From the NCBI GenBank assembly GCA_037447655.1, contig JBBHKE010003121.1:64001-124000 (forward strand): DNA of 60,000 nt. Reading direction: 5' to 3'. Source of the DNA: Zygnema cylindricum (lineage: Eukaryota > Streptophyta > Zygnematophyceae > Zygnematales > Zygnemataceae). Position 1 is the first letter of the stretch. Each line of letters opens with the position of its first letter. Below the pieces are notes generated by a model. The model saw nothing but the letters and a program-made list of their open reading frames with translations, did no database searches and had not been told where the DNA came from. Positions 1 through 9,900 of the stretch are shown here, in pieces. The translations under genes and the position numbers were made by a program.

Positions 1-295
1 CATTGGTCAGGTCCACTCATTGGGAATTGTGAGAGTTTAGCTTCGTCTATTTGCGTTTGGAGAGAAGAAGGGAGAGGGAGGGATTAGAGAGGAATGGAGG
101 GAGGGAGAGGGAGAGAAGAGAAAGAAGGAGAGAGAAAAGAGCGGGAAAAGGGAGAGAAAGAAAAGAAAAAAAGTAGAGAGAGAGGGGATGTGCAGAATTT
201 GCCTTATTTAGACTTTGTGGTGTGTATGGGTTTTCCAGGACAATCCATGAAAGTGACGATTCCACACTAATTTGAGTATATTTGAAGTTTTCCAA
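1..295. other. Upstream flank / 5' leader of the RDR6-like gene with a GA-rich tract
   Basis: This stretch precedes the first ATG of the polymerase gene. Positions about 59-190 are almost pure purine on the + strand (GGGAGAGAGG-type repeats). No TATA box or other promoter element can be assigned with confidence. An in-frame TAA at about 269-271 lies upstream of the chosen ATG, so the reading frame does not extend further 5' without splicing. Confidence 0.5.
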
Positions 296-3200
296 ATGCC
301 GAGACCAGAGAAAAAACCCTCCTGTCAAGTTTATGTGAGTCAAATCCCACTCGAGGTTTCCGCACAAGAACTTGCCTGTTTTCTCCAAGAAGAAGTTGGG
401 GAAGTTTTACGAGTGAAATTAAAAGGATATCAGTTTAAAGGGAAATGGCATAGTAAAGGACATGCTTATGTCGACTTTCTCACCGAATCTGTCGCAAAAC
501 ATGCCTGTGATAAAGCAGATTACGACGATAAAGGTCCTTTATTACTAAAGGGTTCGAAGCTTAAAATTTCTATGGTGAAGGCTCTTCCCTCTAGTACTAA
601 TGTTTTAGAAGAAATCTCTGTAGAATGTGGAGTACTCTCCGGATGGGACAGTTTATCTCGTATGTGGAAATCTGATAAGGATTCTGTGAGAGCTCAGTTC
701 GACTTCGAGGAGAAAAAGTTCCGGTTATATTTCACCAAAGTCAATCGGAATAGCAGGTTGTGGAGGGAAACTGTTTATAGTATTCCGGAAAGGGCTTCGG
801 ATGAATACAAATTAGAGTTTCGGCTTAGAGATATTAGGGCTTGCTGGATGGACCCTGCCTTAGGACCCGGTCTCTCCATTCGTCTTTTTGTCGAACTTTC
901 TACGTCTCCTCATATTTTTATAAGGTCAGCAGATGACCAAATATGGACAGATGTCATGTATGTGTGGACGAGGGACGACGATGACCCGTGGACAAGAACA
1001 ACTGATTGGACCAAAAAAGAAAAAATGGGTATTTGCAATTACTACTGCTTGTCTATCCCAATGCGATATCGTAGACAAATTGAACCTCTCCTTGGTCGGA
1101 GGTTTAATCAACATAACTGGAGACCGAAACTCCACCTAGAGATACATGAGAGGAAGTTGCCTGATTGGGTAGAACCGAAGGCCTGGTTCTTAACCTTTTC
1201 GGAAACTGCTTTCCGTTTCAAAGTCCCCATTAATGTCCTGTTCTTACTCAATTCTCTTGTTCTCAAAGGCATTGTGCCCTTCACTAACATAAGTGAAGAT
1301 CTTTTAAATCTTTTGGCAAGAAGTAACAAACACACTGTGGAGATGGCTTTACGACGAATGTTTACATATTACTTTCCCGTGTTTGAACCAGCGAGAAGGT
1401 TGAGGTTCGAAATGAATAGACTACTGCAATTAAAGGCTACAACGGAAAGTAAAAGCAAAATTTTGGAGCTTCCGGAGAATCATGTTCGAATAAAACGAGT
1501 CATAATTACTCCCACTACAGCACATGCTTTGCCTCCGGAAATAGAGTTGTCGAACCGGGTTGTTCGACATTATAAATCGGAAGTGGATCACTTTTTAAGA
1601 GTTACTTTTATGGATGAAGGCATGGAACAGTTGAGTTCTTGGGCTTTAGTCGATAATACACCGGGAGGGGGAAGGGACAAACGGAACCTTATTTATGACC
1701 GTATCATGAGCATAGTGAAGTATGTAAGTGCTCTTCTTCCCAACACTTTTACCAATTGAAGATGAGACTTTATCTGTGGATGACATAAAATAAAGACGAA
1801 AGAACTGAATATTGTGAGAAGTACATTTCTCTCCGTCTCTGTCTCCGTCTCCGTCTCCGTCTCCGTCTCTCCGTCTGTCTATCTCCGTCTCCGTGTCTTC
1901 CTCTCCCTCTCCCTCTCCCTCTCCCTCTCCCTCTCCTTCTCTGTCATCCATAAGGTAGAGAGCATGATCTCTCCTCTGTCAAGTAGAGATGAAGTAACAT
2001 TTGTAATACAGTGTTATTAGTAGAATCGAAGATGGGAATAGAAACTGATTTCCTCTTTTTGTTTTCATTTCCCCATGCAGGGATTTGTTCTTTGTGGAGA
2101 GAGATTTGCATTTTTGGGCTGTAGTAACTCTCAATCTCGGGAAAAATCTGCTTGGTTTTTCGCCGAAGGAACCACGAATATTACGGTACAAAGTATTCGG
2201 AAGTGGATGGGAGATTTTACGGAAATAAAAAATGTTGCCAAGTGTCAAGCGAGGATGGGACAGTGTTTCTCGTCAACTTTTTATCGAATAAATGTTCCCA
2301 GATCGGAACGTTTGGATGTAGAAGACATAAAGAACGAAAAGTACACTTTTTCCGATGGAGTTGGGAAGATAGTACCCAAATTTGCTGATGAATTAGCAAA
2401 AGGTTTAGCTCCTTTTCTCGGAAATTCAAGGGGAGTTTATAGAACTCCCTCTGCTTTTCAGATAAGATATGCGGGCTATAAGGGAGTTCTTGCTGTATGG
2501 CCTCCTCTGGAAGATAGTCCCTATAAGATTGTTTGTCGACCTAGTATGGAGAAGTTTAAATCAGATCACTGTGACTTAGAAATTGTTGGTTGGTCCTCAT
2601 TTCAACCTGGTTTTCTCAATAGGCAAATTATCACTCTTCTCTCGACCTTAGGTGCAAAAGATGAGGCTTTCATGGACAGACAGGTAAGTCCCTTCCCTCT
2701 CGTCTCCCTCCACACCTCAACCTGGCAGTGTTAATAGTATGATGAATTCCTCCTCCTCTCCCCTCTCTCTCTCCTCCCTTTCCTCCTCTCTACTGGGTGG
2801 CGGTGGGATCCTCCGTTCTACTCCCAAAACCCTCTCTCTTCCCCTCTCTCCTCCTCCGTCCAAACCTCCCAGGGCCCTTCGACAACAGTAACTCTCCCTC
2901 CCTCCCTTCCCCCCCTCCTAAATCTCCTCTGTTTTGTCATTGGAATACTACTAAAGCTTGTAACTTTTCTGGAAGCCATAGGTTTTCTGTGTTGAGTTGT
3001 CGTTGTTGTGAAAATTCACAATTTCACACTCTTTTGCACTTTGTTTCTTTTTTTCTCTTTTTCTCTTCTGCTTTTGCTTTTCTTTTATTTTCCCTCCATT
3101 CCATTTCCACTCAGCATCACAACTCAAGAAAAAAAAAGCTGAAGCTTTCATTAAACAGAATGTTATTTCCTCTTTCGGGAATGAGAATGTGACTGAGTAT

Positions 3201-6200
3201 GTTTTTTACGGTTTTTTTTTTTCATGCACTTCCTTGTTTTTTATGAACGTTTTTCTCGTACAGTGTCATGTTTTTATGAGCATTTTTCCTCGCAATTCAT
3301 GTTCTTGCAACCTCTTTTTTTTTTGCAACTTCTTTTTTTCATACAATTTGTGAAGGATAAGATGATAAAACGCCTCGATTCTGTTCTCGCCAATCGAGAA
3401 GATGCCCTTTCGGTTCTCGAAAATTCATGTACTGGAGACCTCCATTCCACAGCTATGACTATGTTAAGAGGAGGTTTTCATCCTAAGAAGGAGCCTCACT
3501 TACTTAACATGCTCCGGGCAATAAGGTGAGAAAAATTATTCTGTAAATCCTTTAATGTTCGGTAATATTCTGTAATATTCTGTAAAATTAAGGAATATGT
3601 GAAGTTCAGAGAAAGCAGAATTATTGGCATTGTTCGCAACTTTTGACTGGTTTGTTGTCTAATTTACATAAGGTTGTAAGTTTTCAGGTTATTATAAGGT
3701 TATTAAGTGTCCACCTAATTGTTTTTGCCTATGTTAAAAAACGTGGGGTTTATAATACTGTTGTTGATTTTAATTCAGGTCGGAATGACGTGGCTCGATT
3801 GGATCTTTTAAAGAATTAGCGTTAAAAAAAAAACACTTACTGCTATTGACACTATTTTAGGTTCAAGAGGTAAAATAAAGGGGCATCGATGTAGTGTAAT
3901 TAAACTAATAACGGTACACGGTATAGTTCTGGATGATTGTGAACTTTTTGACTTTTCTGGGTGTGGCACGTTAGGTTACGGCTTTGGCATATTAGTAGTT
4001 TTGTTGGGTTTACTTTATTGGGTTTTTTAGGGTTTTGTTCGTTTCCTTTCAAGTTTTTTGGTCCCACCTTTCGCATTTCGTCGTCCGTTGTGTTTTGCTT
4101 TACTCTTTTTTCATGTATCCAGATGTATTTTTGTCAACCTTTTTGCTAAAAAAATTCTTGTTTCTTTTTATATTTAACGTTCGGAAAAAACAAAGGTATC
4201 TTTTAAATGGTTGGTTTATTCATTTGTGCTTCAAATTGACTTTTTTGAATTCTTTGGGAAGAAAATATAATTGCCTATTGTTTTTGTTGGTAGTTTTCCT
4301 TTCTCCCGGAATTACGAACTATTAGCAATTTTTGACTTATTACCAATTTTTGACTTATTACCAATTTTTGACTTATTACCAATTTTTGACTTATTTCCAA
4401 TTTTTGACTTATTACCAATTTTTGACTTATTAGCAATTTTTGCCTTATTAGCAATTTTTGACTTATTAGCAATTTTTGACTTATTAGCAATTTTTGACTA
4501 TTTTACAGGGCTTTACAGTTACATGAGCTTATTTTCAAGGCACGGATTTTTATACCAAAATCAAGATGGATGATGGGAGTTATTGATGAGACAGCTACTT
4601 TGCAGGTCTGACCCACTTGCTCCAATTTGAGATCCTCCCTCCCTCCCTCCCTCGCTTTCTCCCTCTCTCTCCTTCTCCCCCTCTTTTCCTATTGCCCTCT
4701 ATCCATCGCCCCTCTCTCTCACTCTGCATCTCTTCATCTCTCCCTCTCTCCCTCTCCTCTTCAACCTCCGTCTATCTCTCTGTGCGAAGTTTGCGAGGAA
4801 GTGAGTTGAGGCACAGAGTGCTTAGTCTTCTTGAGTTTTCTTAAAAAACAGACGTTCCTGTGGTTTTTTCAAGTTTGTTATTGCTTTCTAACATGTTGGT
4901 ATTTATTTATTTTTCCTTTCCATTGTGTTTTTTCTAGAGTCTAATATACCTGTCTGCAATCCTTTTTTTTTGAATTCTTTTTGCTCTCTTTTTGCACTCT
5001 TCAGTATGGAGAGTGTTTTGTACAAGTCTCTGGTCCAGACGACAATGGGGAATGGCAAGAAGGAAACCACTCGAGAGTCATTACCGGTCCCATTTGTTTT
5101 GGGAAGAACCCTTGTCATCATCCGGGAGATTTACGAATATTACAAGCAGTCGATAAACCCCAATTGCACCACTTAGTAGACTGTATTGTACTTCCTGTGA
5201 CTGGTCCTCGTTCTCACGCTGATGAGGCGTCTGGTTCTGATTTCGATGGAGACGTATATTATGTACTTTGGGATGAAGATCTTTTGCCTCCCAATAAAAA
5301 AAGTGCCGAGCCTATGGACTATGTTTCCAGTCAACAAAGGACAAAGTCTCACGACATAACTCCCGAGGTGGGTGATAGTCGATAACCTCTTGTTACCTCT
5401 TCTTCCCTGCTTTTGCTTTGCTCGCTTGTTTCCTTTCTTTCGATAAAGTTTGAGAGTCTCTACCTCATCAGTTTAATCAATGTGGGGAGAGTTTTTCGAA
5501 ACATTACATATTGTTATCACGTACAGTATGTGTACTATATGGATGGTTCGCTTATAGAGGGGAGAGGGGAGAGGGAGGGGAGAGGGGATAGGGAGGGGAG
5601 AGGGGATAGGGAGGGGAGAGGGGAGAGGGGAGAGGGAGAGGTTGCATTAGTCGTTTTCGGGAAAAAAACCTCCGGGGCTTTTCGAAGATAAAGGAGTTAC
5701 AATTCCAACAAAAGAGAACTGACAAAAAAGACCAATTGTATGCTCCAAATAAAAGCCTATCCGATATTAAGAGAGAGTAGGAATTTTTATTTTTTTTTCC
5801 CGTAAAAATACCATACATCACCAATAACTCTCCCAATCACCAAATATTGCAAAAACACACATATATAGTCTCTTATCCTTCATTATCCCGGGCCAAGCAA
5901 GGGGAAAGGGAAAAAAAAACTGAAAGGGAGGTTGAGAAGGAAAAAACGAAGTGGGCATAGGACTCCTCCCACTCTCCCATTCGCTCAAATTCTCCCTCTC
6001 TCTCCCATCACTCACGGGCTTCCCCTCTCTCCTGTCGGCCCAATCACCTGCAAGCTCCCCCTACCCCTATTCCTCTCTCATGCTCGCTAACCCCCTACCC
6101 CTCTTCCTCTCTCTCACTCGGCCCTATTCCTTTCTTCCTTCTCGATCCCCTTTCTTAGCATTGGTCCATTCCTTCTCCCTCCCCCTCCTAATTGCTAGCC

Positions 6201-9016
6201 CCTACCCTTGTCTCCTGCTGACCTGTCTTCTTCTCCCTTTTTCCCCTCTGTCCTCTCTCTCTCTCCACCTGGCACTTCTTTCTTTCTCTCCCTCCAATCT
6301 CACCCACTACCTCGATGCCCTGTCCTACCCTCCCCCTTCCCCTTCCCCTTCCCCTTCCCCTCCCCCTCCCCCTTCGAGCCCCTTCGCCCTCTCATCCCAC
6401 TCTTCTCTTTTCCTTCTCTCAAGCTGTCTCTGCCCTCTCTAACTCTATCCCCCTAACCCACTCCCTCTCTCTTCTCACCCGCTGTCCGCTTCCTCCCTCT
6501 CCTGATGACCCATCTTCCTCCCTCCCTCTCTCCGACCGGCCCCTTCCCCCTCGCACCTGCTGGTCCCGTCCCTCTCATCCTATTGGATCCTCTCCTTTCG
6601 AACCACTTTCTTTCCGATCCTCCTTCCCATTTTTCCCCCTGGCTGCTCTTCCCTTTCCTTTTGACCCCTTTTCTCCTCTCCCTCATTCCCGCTTTCCCCT
6701 TTGTCCCCTCTCCTACTGTCTCAGTAGTTTTGTCTCTTTCGTTCTGTCTTAGTTTTTGTCTATCTCTCTCCTGTTTTTGTCTCCTCTGTTTTTTCTGTCT
6801 TGTTTAGTTTTGGTCACTCTCATGCTGTCTCAGTTCGTTTTGATCTCTTTCCTACTGTCTCGGTTGGTTTTTATCTTTCTCCTGTTGTCCCAATTCGTTT
6901 TTATCTCTCTCTCCTACGATCTCAGTTAGTATTTGCATCGTCCGTACTGTCTCAGTTAATTCTGGTCTCTCTCATGCTGTCTCAGTTGGTTTTGATCTCT
7001 TAGTTGGTTTTTCTCTCTCTCATACCGTCTCCGTTGTCTCAGTTGGTTCCGATCTCTCTCCTATTGTCTTCGCTCATTTTTGTCTCTCTCCTACTGTCTC
7101 AGTTCGTTTTTGTCTATCTCCTACTGTCTCAGTTAGTTTTTGTCTCTCTCCTGCGGTCTCTGTTTGTTTTCGCCTCTCTCCTACCGTTTCAGTTAGTTTT
7201 TGTTTCTCTCCTACAGTCTTAATTTTCTGATTTATTGTCACTTGTTGTCTTGTCTTGCAGGATTTACAAGAATTTTTTGTGCGTCAAATGATGAACGATA
7301 GTGTGGGAGTTATATGTAATGCCCATCTTGTTCATGCCGATAGGAGTGAGAAGGGAGCTTATGACCCAGCTTGCTTAGAATTAGCTAAACAAGCAGCTTT
7401 GGCTTTTGATTTTCCTAAAACGGGAATTCCGGGTGTAATGCCCCAAAACCTAAGAGTGGAGGAATATCCTGACTTTATGGAAAAGGAAGATAAAAAAGGC
7501 AAATATATCTCCAAAAAAGTACTCGGAAAACTGTACCGGGTGGTAAAAGGGAAGATAAAATCCGAGCAAGAAAAGAATAGTGTCGTCGTCCCCGTGATTG
7601 GTAGTTCTGCGGAAGAGGAGCCTTTATCTTGGTTTCCTACAATCGAGGAGATAGGAAAAACTTTTGATAAAGATTTACTCGTTTCTGGGTATGAAGATCA
7701 CTTGGAAACAGCGATGGAGGTGAAGAGGAAATATGACGAAAATGTCCATTTTCTCATGAATCAGGTTAGTCAATTTTTCTTTTCTCATGTTTCGCCTATG
7801 ATTCATCTCAAATATCAGTTTTTTCAGATTTATATATTTAATCTAATTTCAAGAGTTTCTTATTTCTCTTAACTGAGAATTTTAGATCCCAATAATAAAA
7901 ACATTTCACGCTTTTGTAAAAATTAAGTTAAAGAAATTTTATTTTTCGTTATTTCTAGATTTAAGTTTGCCTAAGTAAAATCTAATATACAGTTCTTTTT
8001 CACCAGTGTGTAATAATAATGACTTAAAGATCTTTTAGTAATATGTAAATGTTATATTCACCCAGTTTGCGGATTGAGGCTTACGCTCGTGATTTGGTTT
8101 CACATAACAAATAAAAGTATCGTTTTTAGTGTTTTTTTCTCATTAGGGAAATTTCGTGGGTTTCTCTTTCACAAGAGTACTTGTCTAAAATTTTGAAATA
8201 CGCAATGCTTTTTCGTAAAAAAAGTTAGGGGAGAAAGGTTTTATACCCTGTATCTCTATTAGAGTAAAGAAATACATGGCATAGGAAACGAGAAATATAT
8301 AACATGAACAACGTTTAGTGCTAGTAACGTTATTTTTGGGTAGTCAGGCTTTTCAAAACAAAAACATTAGTACCAATACATACCGTTAAACTCTCATTTA
8401 CATACAAACCATGTAGCTTGTGTACATAAGTGATGCTAACACTAAGTTAAGTCCGTATCATCAAATCTACATATGCGTGTAACCTTTACTTTTGTTTTTT
8501 TAAACATATTTGTGGTTTTGCCCCTTCTTTTTGTCTTTTTGTGAAATTTGCTTTTCTCTGTGAAATCAGTACGGTATCACGACGGAAGGGGAACTCGTCA
8601 CTGGTCACGTGATCCACCTGTCTCGATATTTTAGAAAGCAAGAACGGGGAGCGAAAGAAAAAATCGTATTTTTGTTTTCGGCCCTTAGAAGAGAGTTTCG
8701 AAACATTTTTTTAAGTCATTGTGGGGTTTTGAAAGTTGACCCGAAGGTCGATAACGATGCTTCGGTTGAGGAAGACTCTCCAATCTATGAGTTTAAAGAT
8801 TTAAAAGAACATGCTCCGGTAAAGACTACACCTACATTACCGATTCTTAAACCGACTCCTTTGATGAAAGTTATTGTTTCGGCTTGGTATTTTGTTACCT
8901 ACAACCCCGAGTGGTTGAAGAAACAAGAAAATGATGACGACGATGAGAGGTTATTGATCAGCTTCTGCTGGTTGGTCGCGGATGTTTTATGTGACATCAA
9001 ATCTTCGAAGATTTGA
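296..9016 (+). CDS. RDR6: RDR6-type RNA-dependent RNA polymerase (seven exons)
   Basis: The enzyme copies single-stranded RNA into dsRNA for ta-siRNA/phasiRNA production and sense-transgene silencing; in Arabidopsis it works with SGS3 in cytoplasmic siRNA bodies. Exons read from phase-consistent GT-AG junctions are 296-1723, 2081-2683, 3356-3525, 4509-4605, 5005-5367, 7261-7764 and 8570-9016, giving 1,203 residues (Arabidopsis RDR6 is 1,196). An RRM-like region lies near residues 10-100. Conserved blocks include DDDDPWTRTTDWT, LPPEIELSNRVVRHYKSE, FLRVTFMDEGM, WFFAE, NVAKCQARMGQCFSST, FSDGVGKI, QPGFLNRQIITLLS, PCHHPGDLRIL, DFPKTG, EYPDFMEKED and SAWYFVTYNPEW. The catalytic loop is GSDFDGD at residues 845-849 (5239-5253), where angiosperm RDR6 has DLDGD. 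The start is the first ATG after an in-frame stop. RDR2 or RDR1 is less likely because the blocks and length fit RDR6 best. Arabidopsis RDR6 has far fewer coding introns. Confidence 0.95.
1831..1938 (+). repeat. CTCCGT / CTCCCT microsatellite in RDR6 intron 1
   Basis: Two adjacent hexamer arrays, first (TCTCCG)n and then (TCCCTC)n, fill the middle of intron 1 (1724-2080). The pyrimidine strand is the sense strand. Confidence 0.9.
2684..3355 (+). other. RDR6 intron 2
   Basis: Donor CAG|GTAAGT at 2683/2684 and acceptor TGAAG|GAT at 3355/3356. The first part is CT-rich (2740-2930) and the rest T-rich. Open frames inside it have no recognisable protein content. The acceptor AG is less pyrimidine-flanked than its neighbours, so the exact 5' edge of exon 3 is the least certain junction of the gene. 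Confidence 0.7.
3735..3928 (-). mobile_element. MITE copy in RDR6 intron 3
   Basis: Read on the - strand, this segment starts with a terminal motif (TACCGTGTACCGTTATTAG) and continues with an AACGCTAATTCTTTAAA block followed by GCCACGTC and ACCCCACGTT. The same ordered blocks occur at 15432-15640, 26503-26700 and 55535-55655, which defines a dispersed MITE family. No coding capacity is seen. Confidence 0.75.
4319..4500 (+). repeat. 18-bp minisatellite abutting the 3' splice site of RDR6 intron 3
   Basis: Ten head-to-tail copies of an 18-bp unit with consensus TTATTASCAATTTTTGAC. The array stops 8 bases before the exon 4 acceptor (TATTTTACAG|G at 4508/4509). Each unit carries a branch-point-like TTGAC and either TTAG or TTAC, so the array resembles repeated copies of the intron's own 3' end. 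Confidence 0.95.
4637..4790 (+). repeat. CT-rich tract in RDR6 intron 4
   Basis: Nearly pure pyrimidine (CCCTCCCT and CTCTCC runs) within intron 4 (4606-5004). Open frames across it are compositional artefacts rich in Ser, Leu and Pro. Confidence 0.85.
5551..5645 (+). repeat. GA-rich minisatellite in RDR6 intron 5
   Basis: Repeats of GAGGGGAGAGGGGATAGGGA on the + strand. It is purine-rich on the sense strand, which is opposite to most other intron tracts of this gene. Confidence 0.85.
5960..6715 (+). repeat. Long polypyrimidine tract in RDR6 intron 5
   Basis: About 750 bases of C/T-rich DNA on the sense strand inside the 1.9 kb intron 5 (5368-7260). It leads straight into the 30-bp minisatellite that ends at the exon 6 acceptor. 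Confidence 0.85.
6716..7225 (+). repeat. ~30-bp minisatellite of splice-acceptor-like units upstream of RDR6 exon 6
   Basis: About 16-17 degenerate units of the form CTCTCTCCTACTGTCTCAG followed by TTAGTTTTTGT. Each good unit is a pyrimidine run ending in CAG, so it looks like a complete 3' splice site. The true acceptor (TGTCTTGCAG|GATTTAC at 7260/7261) lies 35 bases after the array. Confidence 0.9.
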
Positions 9017-9900
9017 TTAAGATCCTTCCAAGTTCGACGTTTTTGTTTGTTCCCAACTGGAATAATTTTGAAAATTTGGTTACTCTGCTACTTACAATGG
9101 ATTGAGGTTGTTCGCATCAAGAGTTGTTGAGAAAGAAATAACTTCATCAAAAGGTGAGAATTTTTGTAATATCAACGATAAAAGACTCGAATGACAACAA
9201 AAAAAAGATAATATAGAAAAAAGAAAAAAAATAGTAAAACCAACAGGTAGTTAAACTACTATGTTACAACATCTATTGTTGGGTAATTTTTCGTGACTTT
9301 TGAAACATTGACATTTTGTTTTGATATGATTCAAGTTTCACCTTGATTGTTGAATGTAATGTATTTGCGTGTTCTTTTATTGTGTTTGGATTTCATTATG
9401 GCGTTGTATATATACCTTGTATGAATGTTTATTTTTTCCATTCGCCATTTTTCTTTTTTGTTTGCTTTCACCCATGTTAGGTTTTTTAGTTCATTTTTGC
9501 ATTTTCTTTAAATATTTTTTTTTTCATGCCCACGGATGGTTTACCATCGTGTTTATTTAACTCTTACAACATATTTTTAAAACAAAAGTGAAATCCATGT
9601 TTCCAAAATCAAATATTGAATTATCTTACAAAGTTTAAAACCGTTGTCGATATTGACAAAAAAAACCACATTTTCAAAATCAGAAAAAAACAACTCATTC
9701 GCTTCTCCTCTCCCTCTCTCTTTCCCTTTCAATCTCTCTTTCTCCTTCGACCCCTCCCTCTCTATTGCCCTCTCTTCCCCTCTCTCCCTCTACCTCTCCC
9801 TCTCCCTCCTTTTCCCTCTCCTTCTCCCTCGCCCTCTCTATCTCCCACGCCATCTCCCGTTTTAAAAACGACTCAAAATTTATAAGATACACAATAAAAT
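9017..9900. other. Convergent intergenic region between RDR6 and the TPR gene
   Basis: The stop codons of the two convergent genes are 884 bases apart. The segment is AT-rich, with a CT-rich block at about 9705-9860. It should hold both 3' UTRs. No gene or RNA was recognised. Confidence 0.7.

Noticed and set aside
5951-6807. Several Pro/Ser/Leu-rich open frames
   Set aside because: Compositional frames in RDR6 intron 5.
7765-8569. Possible extra exon in RDR6 intron 6
   Set aside because: AT-rich with no conserved RDR block; exons 6 and 7 join in phase without it.
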